A DNA stretch of 12,662 nucleotides from an uncultured Collinsella sp. (lineage in GTDB: Bacteria > Actinomycetota > Coriobacteriia > Coriobacteriales > Coriobacteriaceae): positions 1-12,662 of the forward strand of contig UQYA01000053.1 in assembly GCA_900545165.1 (NCBI GenBank). The letters are read 5' to 3'. The position numbers and the translations under genes are program-made. The notes beneath the pieces are model-generated. The model ran no database searches, was not told the DNA's origin, and saw nothing but the letters and a program-made list of their open reading frames with translations. Below are positions 1 to 6,093 of this stretch, piece after piece; within the stretch, counting starts at the first letter, position 1, and every line of letters starts with the position of its first letter.

Positions 1-557
1 TCAACCGCCGCGGCTGCTTCCCCAAGTTCGATCTGTTTATCGAGCAGACCAAGGATATCTGGAAGGACATGCTCGACATCCGCAAGCGCTTCGAGCCGCG
101 CGCCGAGGAGCTCGCCAAGAAGTACGCCCTGGCCCCCTACACCATGTTCATCGGCTCCGGCGCCCTGTGGGGCGAGACCATCCTGTTCTCGATGTGCATC
201 CTGGAGGAGATGCAGTGGAAGCGCACCCGCTACATCACCTCGGCCGACTTCTTCCACGGCACCCTCGAGCTCGTGGAGCCGGGCGTCCCGGTCTTCCTGT
301 TCATGGGCGAGGACGAGAACCGCAAGCTCGACGAGCGCGTCCGCGCGTTCCTGACCCGCGGCGTGACCGGCGACACCGACATCAACATCATCGACACCGC
401 CGAGTTCGCGATCCCCGGCCTTGACGACGAGTTCCGCGTCATCGTGTCTCCGTGGATCCTCTCCTCGCTGATCACCGATCGCCTTGCCGCTTACTACGAG
501 ACGGTCACCAAGCACAACCTCAACTACCGTCGTTACTATCACCAGTTCGACTACTAA
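1..557 (+). CDS. SIS-domain sugar-amine-6-phosphate deglycase, FrlB/GfrF-like (5' truncated)
   Basis: The frame is open from base 3, so the N-terminal part (probably about 150 residues) lies outside the window; 184 residues are visible. The C-terminal SIS half resembles FrlB, which splits fructoselysine 6-phosphate into lysine and glucose 6-phosphate in the cytoplasm. The stretch FFHGTLELVEPGVPVFLFMG (codons 249-308) parallels the FrlB segment FRHGPLEIVEPGVPFLFLLG, and the tail YRRYYHQFDY parallels its RRYYGGLVEY end. The Glu/His pair spaced 16 residues apart that is proposed as catalytic in FrlB is kept: Glu codon 207-209 and His codon 255-257. Codons end almost always in C or G, more strongly than in the next genes, suggesting high expression. 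A terminator follows, then PTS genes. The exact substrate (fructoselysine, glucoselysine or another glycated amine) is inferred. A GlmS-like or other SIS isomerase is the main alternative. Confidence 0.82.
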   Translation, partial: NRRGCFPKFDLFIEQTKDIWKDMLDIRKRFEPRAEELAKKYALAPYTMFIGSGALWGETILFSMCILEEMQWKRTRYITSADFFHGTLELVEPGVPVFLFMGEDENRKLDERVRAFLTRGVTGDTDINIIDTAEFAIPGLDDEFRVIVSPWILSSLITDRLAAYYETVTKHNLNYRRYYHQFDY

Positions 558-592
558 TCGGTGACAAATAAGCTACTGATCAAGAAGCACCC

Positions 593-621
593 TGCCCGGG
601 CGCATGCGTCCGGGCATTTTT
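593..621 (+). terminator. Intrinsic terminator between deglycase and EIIA genes
   Basis: An 11-bp inverted repeat (593-603 with 606-616, one G-U pair) has a GC-rich stem of the form TGCCCGGGCGC...GCGTCCGGGCA and is followed directly by TTTTT at 617-621. It lies 35 bases after the deglycase stop and about 30 bases before the EIIA start. No clear promoter is seen between it and EIIA, so partial read-through probably feeds the PTS genes. This would leave the deglycase mRNA in excess. Confidence 0.85.
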
Positions 622-651
622 ATGCCGAAATTCGCAAGAAAGGGGAATCGA

Positions 652-1068
652 ATGAGGCAGTTTATCGTTGCATCCCATGCCCATTTTGCGTCTGGAATCG
701 TCGAGAGCATTGGGCTGCTTTCCGGCGAGCGCGAAAACGTCCATGCGCTCTCTATGTATGTCGACGGAAACGAGGACCTGACCAAGGAGGCCGCAGCGAT
801 TCTGGACGGCTTTGCCGCGGACGATGAGGTCGTCGTTTGCACCGACCTCTTTGGCGGCAGTGTCAACAACGAGTTCACCAAGATCGTCCAGACGCGTCCC
901 AACACGCACCTGGTGACCAATATGAACCTGCCGCTTCTTATTCAGCTGCTGTTCGTGCCCGAATCCACCCCGATCGATGAGGCCATCCGCCAGATCGTCG
1001 AGGCGGACGACACCAAGGTCAAGTACGTCAACGACCTGCTGGGGCAGGCCGAACTCGATGAGTTTTAA
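652..1068 (+). CDS. PTS mannose-family EIIA component
   Basis: This 138-residue cytoplasmic phosphocarrier takes phosphate from HPr and passes it to EIIB. It is a single EIIA-Man domain. The N-terminal motif VASHAHFASG places the phospho-accepting His at residue 9, and TDLFGGSVNN (residues 64-73) is the conserved loop of the family. The ATG at 652 is chosen because an AAAGGGGA ribosome site ends five bases upstream and because it puts the active His where the family has it. An earlier in-frame ATG at 604 lies inside the terminator hairpin. EIIB follows 17 bases after the stop. The family is certain; the transported sugar is not visible in this protein. The gene ends in a 14-base sequence that recurs at the end of the EIIC gene. 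Confidence 0.93.
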   Translation: MRQFIVASHAHFASGIVESIGLLSGERENVHALSMYVDGNEDLTKEAAAILDGFAADDEVVVCTDLFGGSVNNEFTKIVQTRPNTHLVTNMNLPLLIQLLFVPESTPIDEAIRQIVEADDTKVKYVNDLLGQAELDEF

Positions 1069-1085
1069 CCACTAGGGAGCACATC

Positions 1086-1556
1086 ATGATTCAGATGATT
1101 CGTGTAGATTATCGACTGCTTCACGGCCAGGTTGCCGTTAGCTGGACCTCGGCTCTGGGTGCCGACTGCATCCTGCTGGTGAGCGATACGGTCCTCAATG
1201 ACAAGCTTCGTCTGCAGGCCCTGTCCCTTGCAAAGCCGGAGGGCTGCAAGGTCGTTGTCAAAAACACCGAGGATGCCGTCAAGGCGCTCCAGAGCGGTGT
1301 GACCGATAAGTACAAGCTCTTCGTAGTTTGCGAGACGATCCAGCAGGCCGGTGCCGTCGCCAAGGCGATGGGAGTCAAGAAGATCAACCTCGGCAACGTT
1401 GCCTTTAGCGAGGATGCCCGCCAGGTCTCGACGAGCGTGTTCCTTACGCCCGAAAACGAGGCATACATCAAAGAGCTGCTCGGCGAGGGCTACGAGCTGT
1501 TCATTCAGATGATTCCGGCAGATGCGAAGACTGACGCCGCAAAGGTCATCGGTTAG
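1086..1556 (+). CDS. PTS mannose-family EIIB component
   Basis: This 156-residue cytoplasmic EIIB of the mannose/fructose/sorbose family transfers phosphate from EIIA to the incoming sugar. The signature RVDYRLLHGQVAVSW begins at residue 6, and His13 is the expected phosphorylated residue. The full length matches the usual 155-165 residues, and a typical C-terminal segment with FIQMIPAD is present. The ribosome site AGGGAG (1074-1079) sits seven bases before ATG 1086. The EIIA gene is 17 bases upstream and EIIC starts 8 bases downstream, so the three are surely co-transcribed. No missing residues are apparent. Substrate specificity rests on EIIC/EIID and on the flanking enzymes. Confidence 0.94.
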   Translation: MIQMIRVDYRLLHGQVAVSWTSALGADCILLVSDTVLNDKLRLQALSLAKPEGCKVVVKNTEDAVKALQSGVTDKYKLFVVCETIQQAGAVAKAMGVKKINLGNVAFSEDARQVSTSVFLTPENEAYIKELLGEGYELFIQMIPADAKTDAAKVIG

Positions 1557-1564
1557 GGGCCATC

Positions 1565-2356
1565 ATGGTTATCAAGACAATCCTGATTTTCCTTATTGCC
1601 CTTTTGGGCTATTCCGAGTGGCTGACCGGTACGAGCTACCTCCAGCGCCCGATTGTGCTCGGACCTCTGGTTGGCCTTGTCATGGGCGACATGGTGACCG
1701 GCACGATCATGGGCGCCACGATGGAGCTTGCCATGGTCGGCGCCATCTCGGTCGGTGCGTATAACCCGCCCGATACGATTTCCGGAACCATTCTGGGTGT
1801 GTCGCTTGCCATGCAGGCCGGCGCGGACGCTTCGGCGGCCCTGACCCTGGGCATTCCCATCGCAACGATCGTCCTGGCGCTCGATACGGCCCTGGGCCAG
1901 CCGGTCATGCTGCTGCTGGTGCACCGTATCGACAAAAACGTCGAGGACGGGGACACCAAGGCCATCACGCGCAACATGCTCATCGCCGGTTACGCGCAGA
2001 GCTGGTGCGGCCTGCTGATTATTCCCCTGGCATTCTTCTTTGGCGCCGACGCTGTTGCCAGCCTGCTCAACATCATTCCCGATTTCGTTCAGACCGGTAT
2101 GGATGTCGCCGCCGCCTTCTTGCCTGCACTCGGCTTTGCGATGCTGGCTCAGATGATCATGAACAAAACGGTGGCTCCGTTCTTCTTCGCTGGCTTCTTC
2201 CTCGTCGCCTACTTTGGCATTAGCACGACGGGCGTGGCGATCTTTGCCGCGATCATCGTCGTCGCGATGACGGTTTTGGGTGACAAGAAAAAGGCGGAGC
2301 AGCCCGCAGTGGCAACCGAGGATCCTGCGATTGGGAGTGGGTTCGATGAGTTTTAA
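1565..2356 (+). CDS. PTS mannose-family EIIC membrane component
   Basis: This 263-residue integral membrane subunit forms the sugar channel together with EIID. Hydrophobic segments run through most of residues 4-240, for example at about 4-20, 28-45, 93-118, 145-160 and 205-237. The motif GATMELAMVGAISVGAY (residues 50-66), followed by PPD, corresponds to the conserved sugar-binding region of the family. A hydrophilic tail of about 25 residues (240-263) is cytoplasmic by prediction. The AGGGG ribosome site (1555-1559) overlaps the EIIB stop codon, so translation is likely coupled. The end of the gene overlaps the EIID start by 11 bases. The sorbose-type EIIC assignment is clear, but the substrate is inferred only from context. 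Confidence 0.93.
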   Translation: MVIKTILIFLIALLGYSEWLTGTSYLQRPIVLGPLVGLVMGDMVTGTIMGATMELAMVGAISVGAYNPPDTISGTILGVSLAMQAGADASAALTLGIPIATIVLALDTALGQPVMLLLVHRIDKNVEDGDTKAITRNMLIAGYAQSWCGLLIIPLAFFFGADAVASLLNIIPDFVQTGMDVAAAFLPALGFAMLAQMIMNKTVAPFFFAGFFLVAYFGISTTGVAIFAAIIVVAMTVLGDKKKAEQPAVATEDPAIGSGFDEF

Positions 2357-3182
2357 GTTTGAGTCTTCTTACGACGGGCTGATTTCCCGCGCAGACCTTA
2401 AGAAGCTGTTCTGGCGCTCGATTCCCTATGAGCATTCGTGGAACTACGAGCGTATGGGCCATATCGGCTTTATGTGGGCCCTTATGCCGATCCTTCGCAA
2501 GCTGTATCCGCAGGATGCGGACTTTAAGGCCGCCCTTAAGCGCCATATGGAGCTCTATAACGTCACGCCGTACATCTCGACGCTCCCCATGTCCATCGCC
2601 GCTGCAATGGAGGAGGTCAACGCTACTGACGATAGCTTTGACACGAGCGCGATCTCTAATGTCAAGCTTGCTTTGATGGGACCGCTGTCCGGCGTGGGCG
2701 ATGCCTTCTACTGGGGCACGCTGCGAATTTTGGCAACGGGTGTCGGCACGTCGCTGGCGCTGCAGGGCTCCATTCTTGGCCCGATTTTGTTCCTGCTCGT
2801 GTTCAACGTCCCTCACTACATCATCCGTTACCTGCTGACGTTTGTGGGATATCGCTTTGGCTCGGACATGATCAGCAAGGTCCAGGAATCGGGCATTATG
2901 GACACGATCGTCAAGATGGCCTCTATCATGGGCGCCATGGTAATCGGTGCTATGACCATGGAGATGGTCACCGTGGACATTCCGCTCATGGTCGGCGCGG
3001 GCGATGGTGCTCAGACGCTGGCTGAGCTGCTCAACGGAATCTTCCCGGGCTTTGTCACGATGGGGCTGTTTGGAATCGTCTATCTCATGCTCAAGAAGAA
3101 GATGAATCCGCTGCTCATCATGCTCGTGATCCTGCTCGTGAGTATCGCCGGCGCGTTCTTTGGAGTGCTTGGTGTTCAGTAG
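2346..3182 (+). CDS. PTS mannose-family EIID membrane component
   Basis: This 278-residue subunit partners EIIC in the membrane. The soluble N-terminal part (1-105) is followed by the family signature LMGPLSGVGDAFYWGTLR (residues 110-127), then hydrophobic segments at about 130-165, 190-210, 230-250 and 255-275. ATG 2346 is chosen because GGGAG (2333-2337) lies eight bases upstream and because MSFKFESSYDGLISRADLKK is a typical EIID start; an upstream extension would run through EIIC coding sequence in another frame. The 11-base overlap with EIIC suggests translational coupling. The gene closes the transporter set, and a strong terminator hairpin follows 33 bases after the stop. Confidence 0.94.
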   Translation: MSFKFESSYDGLISRADLKKLFWRSIPYEHSWNYERMGHIGFMWALMPILRKLYPQDADFKAALKRHMELYNVTPYISTLPMSIAAAMEEVNATDDSFDTSAISNVKLALMGPLSGVGDAFYWGTLRILATGVGTSLALQGSILGPILFLLVFNVPHYIIRYLLTFVGYRFGSDMISKVQESGIMDTIVKMASIMGAMVIGAMTMEMVTVDIPLMVGAGDGAQTLAELLNGIFPGFVTMGLFGIVYLMLKKKMNPLLIMLVILLVSIAGAFFGVLGVQ

Positions 3183-3215
3183 GGCATCCGTCATAATGAG
3201 AACAATGTAAGAGGG

Positions 3216-3249
3216 GGGCGTCGCGCACACTGTGCTGCGGCGCCCTTTT
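3216..3249 (+). terminator. Intrinsic terminator between EIID and FrlC-like gene
   Basis: The outer stem is GGGCGTCGC (3216-3224) with GCGGCGCCC (3237-3245), including one G-U pair. It continues as an inner stem GCAC (3225-3228) with GTGC (3232-3235), a one-base bulge and a three-base loop. TTTT follows at 3246-3249. The hairpin ends about 20 bases before the next start codon, so the FrlC-like gene is probably reached only by read-through. Confidence 0.83.
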
Positions 3250-3266
3250 GCCGAAAGGTGGACAAG

Positions 3267-4103
3267 ATGGAGTATCCGCAGCTTGCCGTCATGAATATCA
3301 GCCATCGTTATTTTGACCTTGAGGAATTCTTTTCCTCGGCAGCGGCCTCGGGCTACACGTGTTGCGAGCTTTGGACCGGGGCGATGCATCTGTATGTCGA
3401 TTGCCATGGATACGATTCGCTCGAGCAGGTGCGGGAGCTGTCGCAGCAGTATGGGGTTCGGATTGTGGGGCTTTGTCCCGAACAGAACAACCCCAAGCCG
3501 TGGAATATCGCGGCGCGCGGGAATGAGGCGCGTGCCCGCACGCTCGCGTACTTTAAGAACGTTGTGGATATCGCGGCGGAACTTGGAGCCGAGCAGGTCA
3601 TGGTCTCGAGCGGCTGGGCATTTTTGAACGAGCCGATTGAGGACGCGTGGGGTCGAAGTGCCTCGATGCTGCGTGCGATTGCCGAACATGCGGGAGAGCG
3701 CGGCGTGCGACTGGTGCTCGAGGCCCTACAGCCGGTTGAGTCGATGATCGTGAACTCGGCGGCCGACACGAAGCGCATGATCGAGGCAGTTGATCATCCG
3801 GCACTTAAGGCGTGTCTGGATATAGGCGCTATGGCGGTGGCGGGGGATACCATCGACGATTATTTCGATCTGCTTGGCGATGATGTCGCCCACGTGCATT
3901 TTGTCGATGTTGCGGCAGATGGCACGACGCATCTTGCCTGGGGTGACGGCGACCGCGATATGCGCGCCGACCTGGATAGGCTGGTGGCGCGCGGCTATCG
4001 CGGAGTTGTTTCGGCCGAGACGTATGACTGGCGCTATTTTGCCGACCCCGCAGCTGCCGATGCACAGGTAATGGCAGAGTATCGTCGTGCGATTGGCGCC
4101 TAG
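3267..4103 (+). CDS. FrlC-like sugar-phosphate/sugar-amine epimerase (AP endonuclease 2 fold)
   Basis: This 278-residue TIM-barrel protein of the xylose isomerase-like / AP-endonuclease-2 superfamily is expected in the cytoplasm. The four metal ligands of this epimerase group are visible: Glu152 in LVLEALQP, Asp185 in CLDIGAM, His211 in HVHFVD and Glu251 in SAETYDW. Several blocks resemble FrlC, the fructoselysine 3-epimerase: QYGVRIVGLCPEQNN like its TYQMPIIGYTPETNG, ALQPVES like PLTPYES, and HVHFVD like HLHIVD. With the adjacent deglycase this supports Amadori-product catabolism, including use of a psicose-type epimer. ATG 3267 is preferred over an in-frame GTG at 3258 because AAAGGTGG (3254-3261) is well placed for it. 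Codon use is less biased than in the deglycase. Alternatives are a tagatose/psicose epimerase or hexulose-phosphate isomerase of the same fold. Confidence 0.8.
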   Translation: MEYPQLAVMNISHRYFDLEEFFSSAAASGYTCCELWTGAMHLYVDCHGYDSLEQVRELSQQYGVRIVGLCPEQNNPKPWNIAARGNEARARTLAYFKNVVDIAAELGAEQVMVSSGWAFLNEPIEDAWGRSASMLRAIAEHAGERGVRLVLEALQPVESMIVNSAADTKRMIEAVDHPALKACLDIGAMAVAGDTIDDYFDLLGDDVAHVHFVDVAADGTTHLAWGDGDRDMRADLDRLVARGYRGVVSAETYDWRYFADPAAADAQVMAEYRRAIGA

Positions 4104-4106
4104 GTG

Positions 4107-4130
4107 GGGTTGGGTTGCGGCAACCTACCC
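4107..4130 (+). terminator. Weak hairpin after the FrlC-like gene
   Basis: GGTTG (4113-4117) pairs with CAACC (4121-4125) around a CGG loop, and GGGT (4107-4110) can pair with ACCC (4127-4130). Only a short T-rich stretch (TATGTTT) follows. It starts three bases after the stop codon and may end the catabolic operon, but the call is weak. Confidence 0.35.
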
Positions 4131-4188
4131 TATGTTTCCAAATGAATACGGTGTGAGCGGCTGCGACGGATTTTCCCCGCAAGCACTC

Positions 4189-4197
4189 TAGTATGCT
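4189..4197 (+). promoter_or_regulatory. Possible promoter -10 region for the his operon
   Basis: The A/T-richer stretch TAGTATGCT contains two overlapping four-of-six matches to a TATAAT box (4189-4194 and 4192-4197). No good -35 box is found 16-18 bases upstream. The position between two operons and just before a leader hairpin is the main support. Confidence 0.3.
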
Positions 4198-4206
4198 AAA
4201 GTACCC

Positions 4207-4240
4207 AGAAGACCGGCGGAGCTATGCCGGTCTTCTGTTC
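4207..4240 (+). promoter_or_regulatory. Perfect 11-bp stem-loop in the his operon leader
   Basis: AGAAGACCGGC (4207-4217) and GCCGGTCTTCT (4226-4236) form a perfect 11-bp stem with an 8-base loop, followed by GTTC and an A/T-rich run. It lies between two operons, 33 bases before the hisZG start. It could terminate upstream transcription, act as an attenuator, or, if the nearby -10 box is real, form the very 5' end of the his mRNA and stabilise it. There are no T-box sequence, histidine-codon run or alternative pairing partner to support a specific attenuation mechanism. Confidence 0.55.
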
Positions 4241-4272
4241 TATATGAAACGCAGCATGAGGAGGTTCACCAG

Positions 4273-5988
4273 ATGACGGCCACACCGTGGGGATTCCGGG
4301 ACATATTGCCCGAGGAGGCTCAGGCGCGCGAGGAGATTGCGCTGACGGTGAAGGGCTGCTTTAGGGATCATCATTACCTTCCGGTCGAGACGCCGCTGCT
4401 CGAGGACAAGGGCTCGCTCGAGGAGGGCGGCCGCATTGCGGACACGCCGTTTAAGCTCTTTGATGACGACGGTCGCCTGCTGGTGGTCCGTCCCGACAAC
4501 ACGCTGCCAATCGTTCGCCTGGTTTCGACTCGCATGCGTGCGGCCGATCTGCCGCTGCGCCTGCGCTACGAGGCGCCGGTGGTTCGCGAGTGTCAGCGCA
4601 ATGCCGGTGGCTCGCGTCAGTTTACGCAACTGGGTTTTGAGCTCATCGGCGCGGGCGACACCGCGGGCGATGTCGAGATTGTCTCACTGGTCGCCGAGGC
4701 CGTGCGCAAGCTGGCACTTCCCGGTGCGCGCATTATCGCGGGCAGTGTGCGTCCGTTTAAGGAACTGCTTGCGGCGTGCGAAGATCGCGAGCTGGCTGCC
4801 GAGGCGCTGCGCTGCGTGCACGCCAACGACTTTGTGGGCCTCGATGCCCGCGTGGCGGCAAGTGCCGAGCCCGAGGCCGTCAAGGCCGCCATTAGCGAGC
4901 TGCCGCGCCTGCACGGTGGTGCCGAGGTGCTCGACCGCGTCGACGCGCTGCTGGCGGCGGCGGGCATTGTTGCGCCGCTCACGCGCGAGCTGCGTGCCCT
5001 GGTCGAGGGCCTGGCTCCCGAGGACGCTCAGGTGCTGTCCTTCGACTTCTCCATCATGAACTCGTTTGATTACTACACGGGCCTGGTCTTTAAGGCCTAT
5101 GCCGGTGGCCTGCCCGATCCGGTGGGCTCGGGCGGTCGCTACGACTCCATCTTTACCGGTGCATTTGGCGACGGCATCGAGGTGCCGGCGGCAGGCTTTG
5201 CCTTTTCGCTCGAGCGTCTGGAGGCCGCGCGCACCTCGGCCGAGGACACTGCTTCCGATGGTGACCATGCCGTGGGCCGCGGCACCGAGGGCCCGCTGCG
5301 CATCGCCGTGCCCAAGGGCTCGCTCAAGGCCGACACGCTCGACGTGCTCGAGGCCGCAGGTTTGGACGTCTCTGAACTGCGTGACCCCGGCCGTCACCTG
5401 ATCGTGCGCGGCCACGACACGCGTGCCGGCGAGGGCACGGTCGGCGATATCGAGTTTGTCATCGTGCGACCCAGCGACGCGCCCGCCTTTGTGGGCTGTG
5501 GCGGTGCCGACTGCGGCATCTGCGGTTGGGACTCGCTCATCGAGGCCGACCTCAACCTGCTGCAGCTGGTCGACCTGGGCTACGGCCTGTGCACGTTTAT
5601 CGAGGCGGAGCCTGCGTGGCGCGCCGGCCAGGCCGAGCGCAACTATGCCCGCCGTGGGTCGCTTCGCGTGGCAACCAAGTACCCGCGCATCGCGAGTGCC
5701 TGGTATGCCGAGCGCGGCGTGAACGCCGACATCGTCTCGCTGCACGGCAATATCGAGCTGGGCCCCATTGTCGGCATGACCGATCGCATCGTGGATATTA
5801 CCGCCACGGGCGCCACGCTGCGTGACAACGACCTCGTTATTACTGGTCGCATTATGGACTGCACGGCCCGCTTCTTTGTCAATCCGGGCGCCGCACGTCT
5901 GGATCCGCGCGTACGCAATCTGGCCGATCGCTTGGCGGCGGCCGTGAAGGACAAGCATTTTGAGCCCGTTGCGGGCTCGGCACAATAG
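4273..5988 (+). CDS. hisZG: HisZ-HisG fusion: ATP phosphoribosyltransferase with regulatory domain
   Basis: This is the first enzyme of histidine synthesis, making N1-(5-phosphoribosyl)-ATP from ATP and PRPP. Residues 1 to about 320 are HisZ, a histidyl-tRNA-synthetase-like regulatory domain: VVRPDNTLPIVRL (71-83), RYEAPVVRE (98-106), FTQLGFELIG (117-126), FDYYTGLVFKAYAGG (265-279), GSGGRYD and GFAFSLERL. A low-complexity linker (about 321-340) leads to short-form HisG (about 341-562), with AVPKGSL at 345, IVRPSDAP, VATKYPRIA and the PRPP loop DITATGATLRDND (508-520). Short-form HisG needs HisZ for activity and histidine feedback, and the two are normally separate proteins; here one frame with no internal stop encodes both. 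The HisG half has Cys409, Cys414, Cys417 and Trp419 in the segment where most relatives have a non-cysteine, Lys-containing sequence. GAGGAGGT (4258-4265) fixes the start. Confidence 0.95.
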   Translation: MTATPWGFRDILPEEAQAREEIALTVKGCFRDHHYLPVETPLLEDKGSLEEGGRIADTPFKLFDDDGRLLVVRPDNTLPIVRLVSTRMRAADLPLRLRYEAPVVRECQRNAGGSRQFTQLGFELIGAGDTAGDVEIVSLVAEAVRKLALPGARIIAGSVRPFKELLAACEDRELAAEALRCVHANDFVGLDARVAASAEPEAVKAAISELPRLHGGAEVLDRVDALLAAAGIVAPLTRELRALVEGLAPEDAQVLSFDFSIMNSFDYYTGLVFKAYAGGLPDPVGSGGRYDSIFTGAFGDGIEVPAAGFAFSLERLEAARTSAEDTASDGDHAVGRGTEGPLRIAVPKGSLKADTLDVLEAAGLDVSELRDPGRHLIVRGHDTRAGEGTVGDIEFVIVRPSDAPAFVGCGGADCGICGWDSLIEADLNLLQLVDLGYGLCTFIEAEPAWRAGQAERNYARRGSLRVATKYPRIASAWYAERGVNADIVSLHGNIELGPIVGMTDRIVDITATGATLRDNDLVITGRIMDCTARFFVNPGAARLDPRVRNLADRLAAAVKDKHFEPVAGSAQ

Positions 5989-6093
5989 CGCGAGCACGCA
6001 CGGGCGCCCCAACGTCCGGGCTGCGGGCCGACTGGCGCCGTTGTCCGGTCTCTCGTTTTTCGAAAAAAACCTCGACCGATAGGGGATACCGAT

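Noticed and set aside
604..651. Upstream ATG at 604 for the EIIA gene
   Set aside because: It lies within the terminator hairpin and adds residues before the conserved start. The ATG at 652 has the proper ribosome site and places the active His at residue 9.
2253..3689. Very long open frame on the minus strand opposite EIID and the epimerase gene
   Set aside because: Its translation is Arg/His/Asp-rich with no family motifs, and it runs across two well-supported + strand genes and a terminator. It is a product of high GC content and codon periodicity.
4104..4272. T-box riboswitch or histidine leader peptide before the his operon
   Set aside because: There is no T-box-like conserved sequence and no run of His codons. 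Only the simple hairpin is present.
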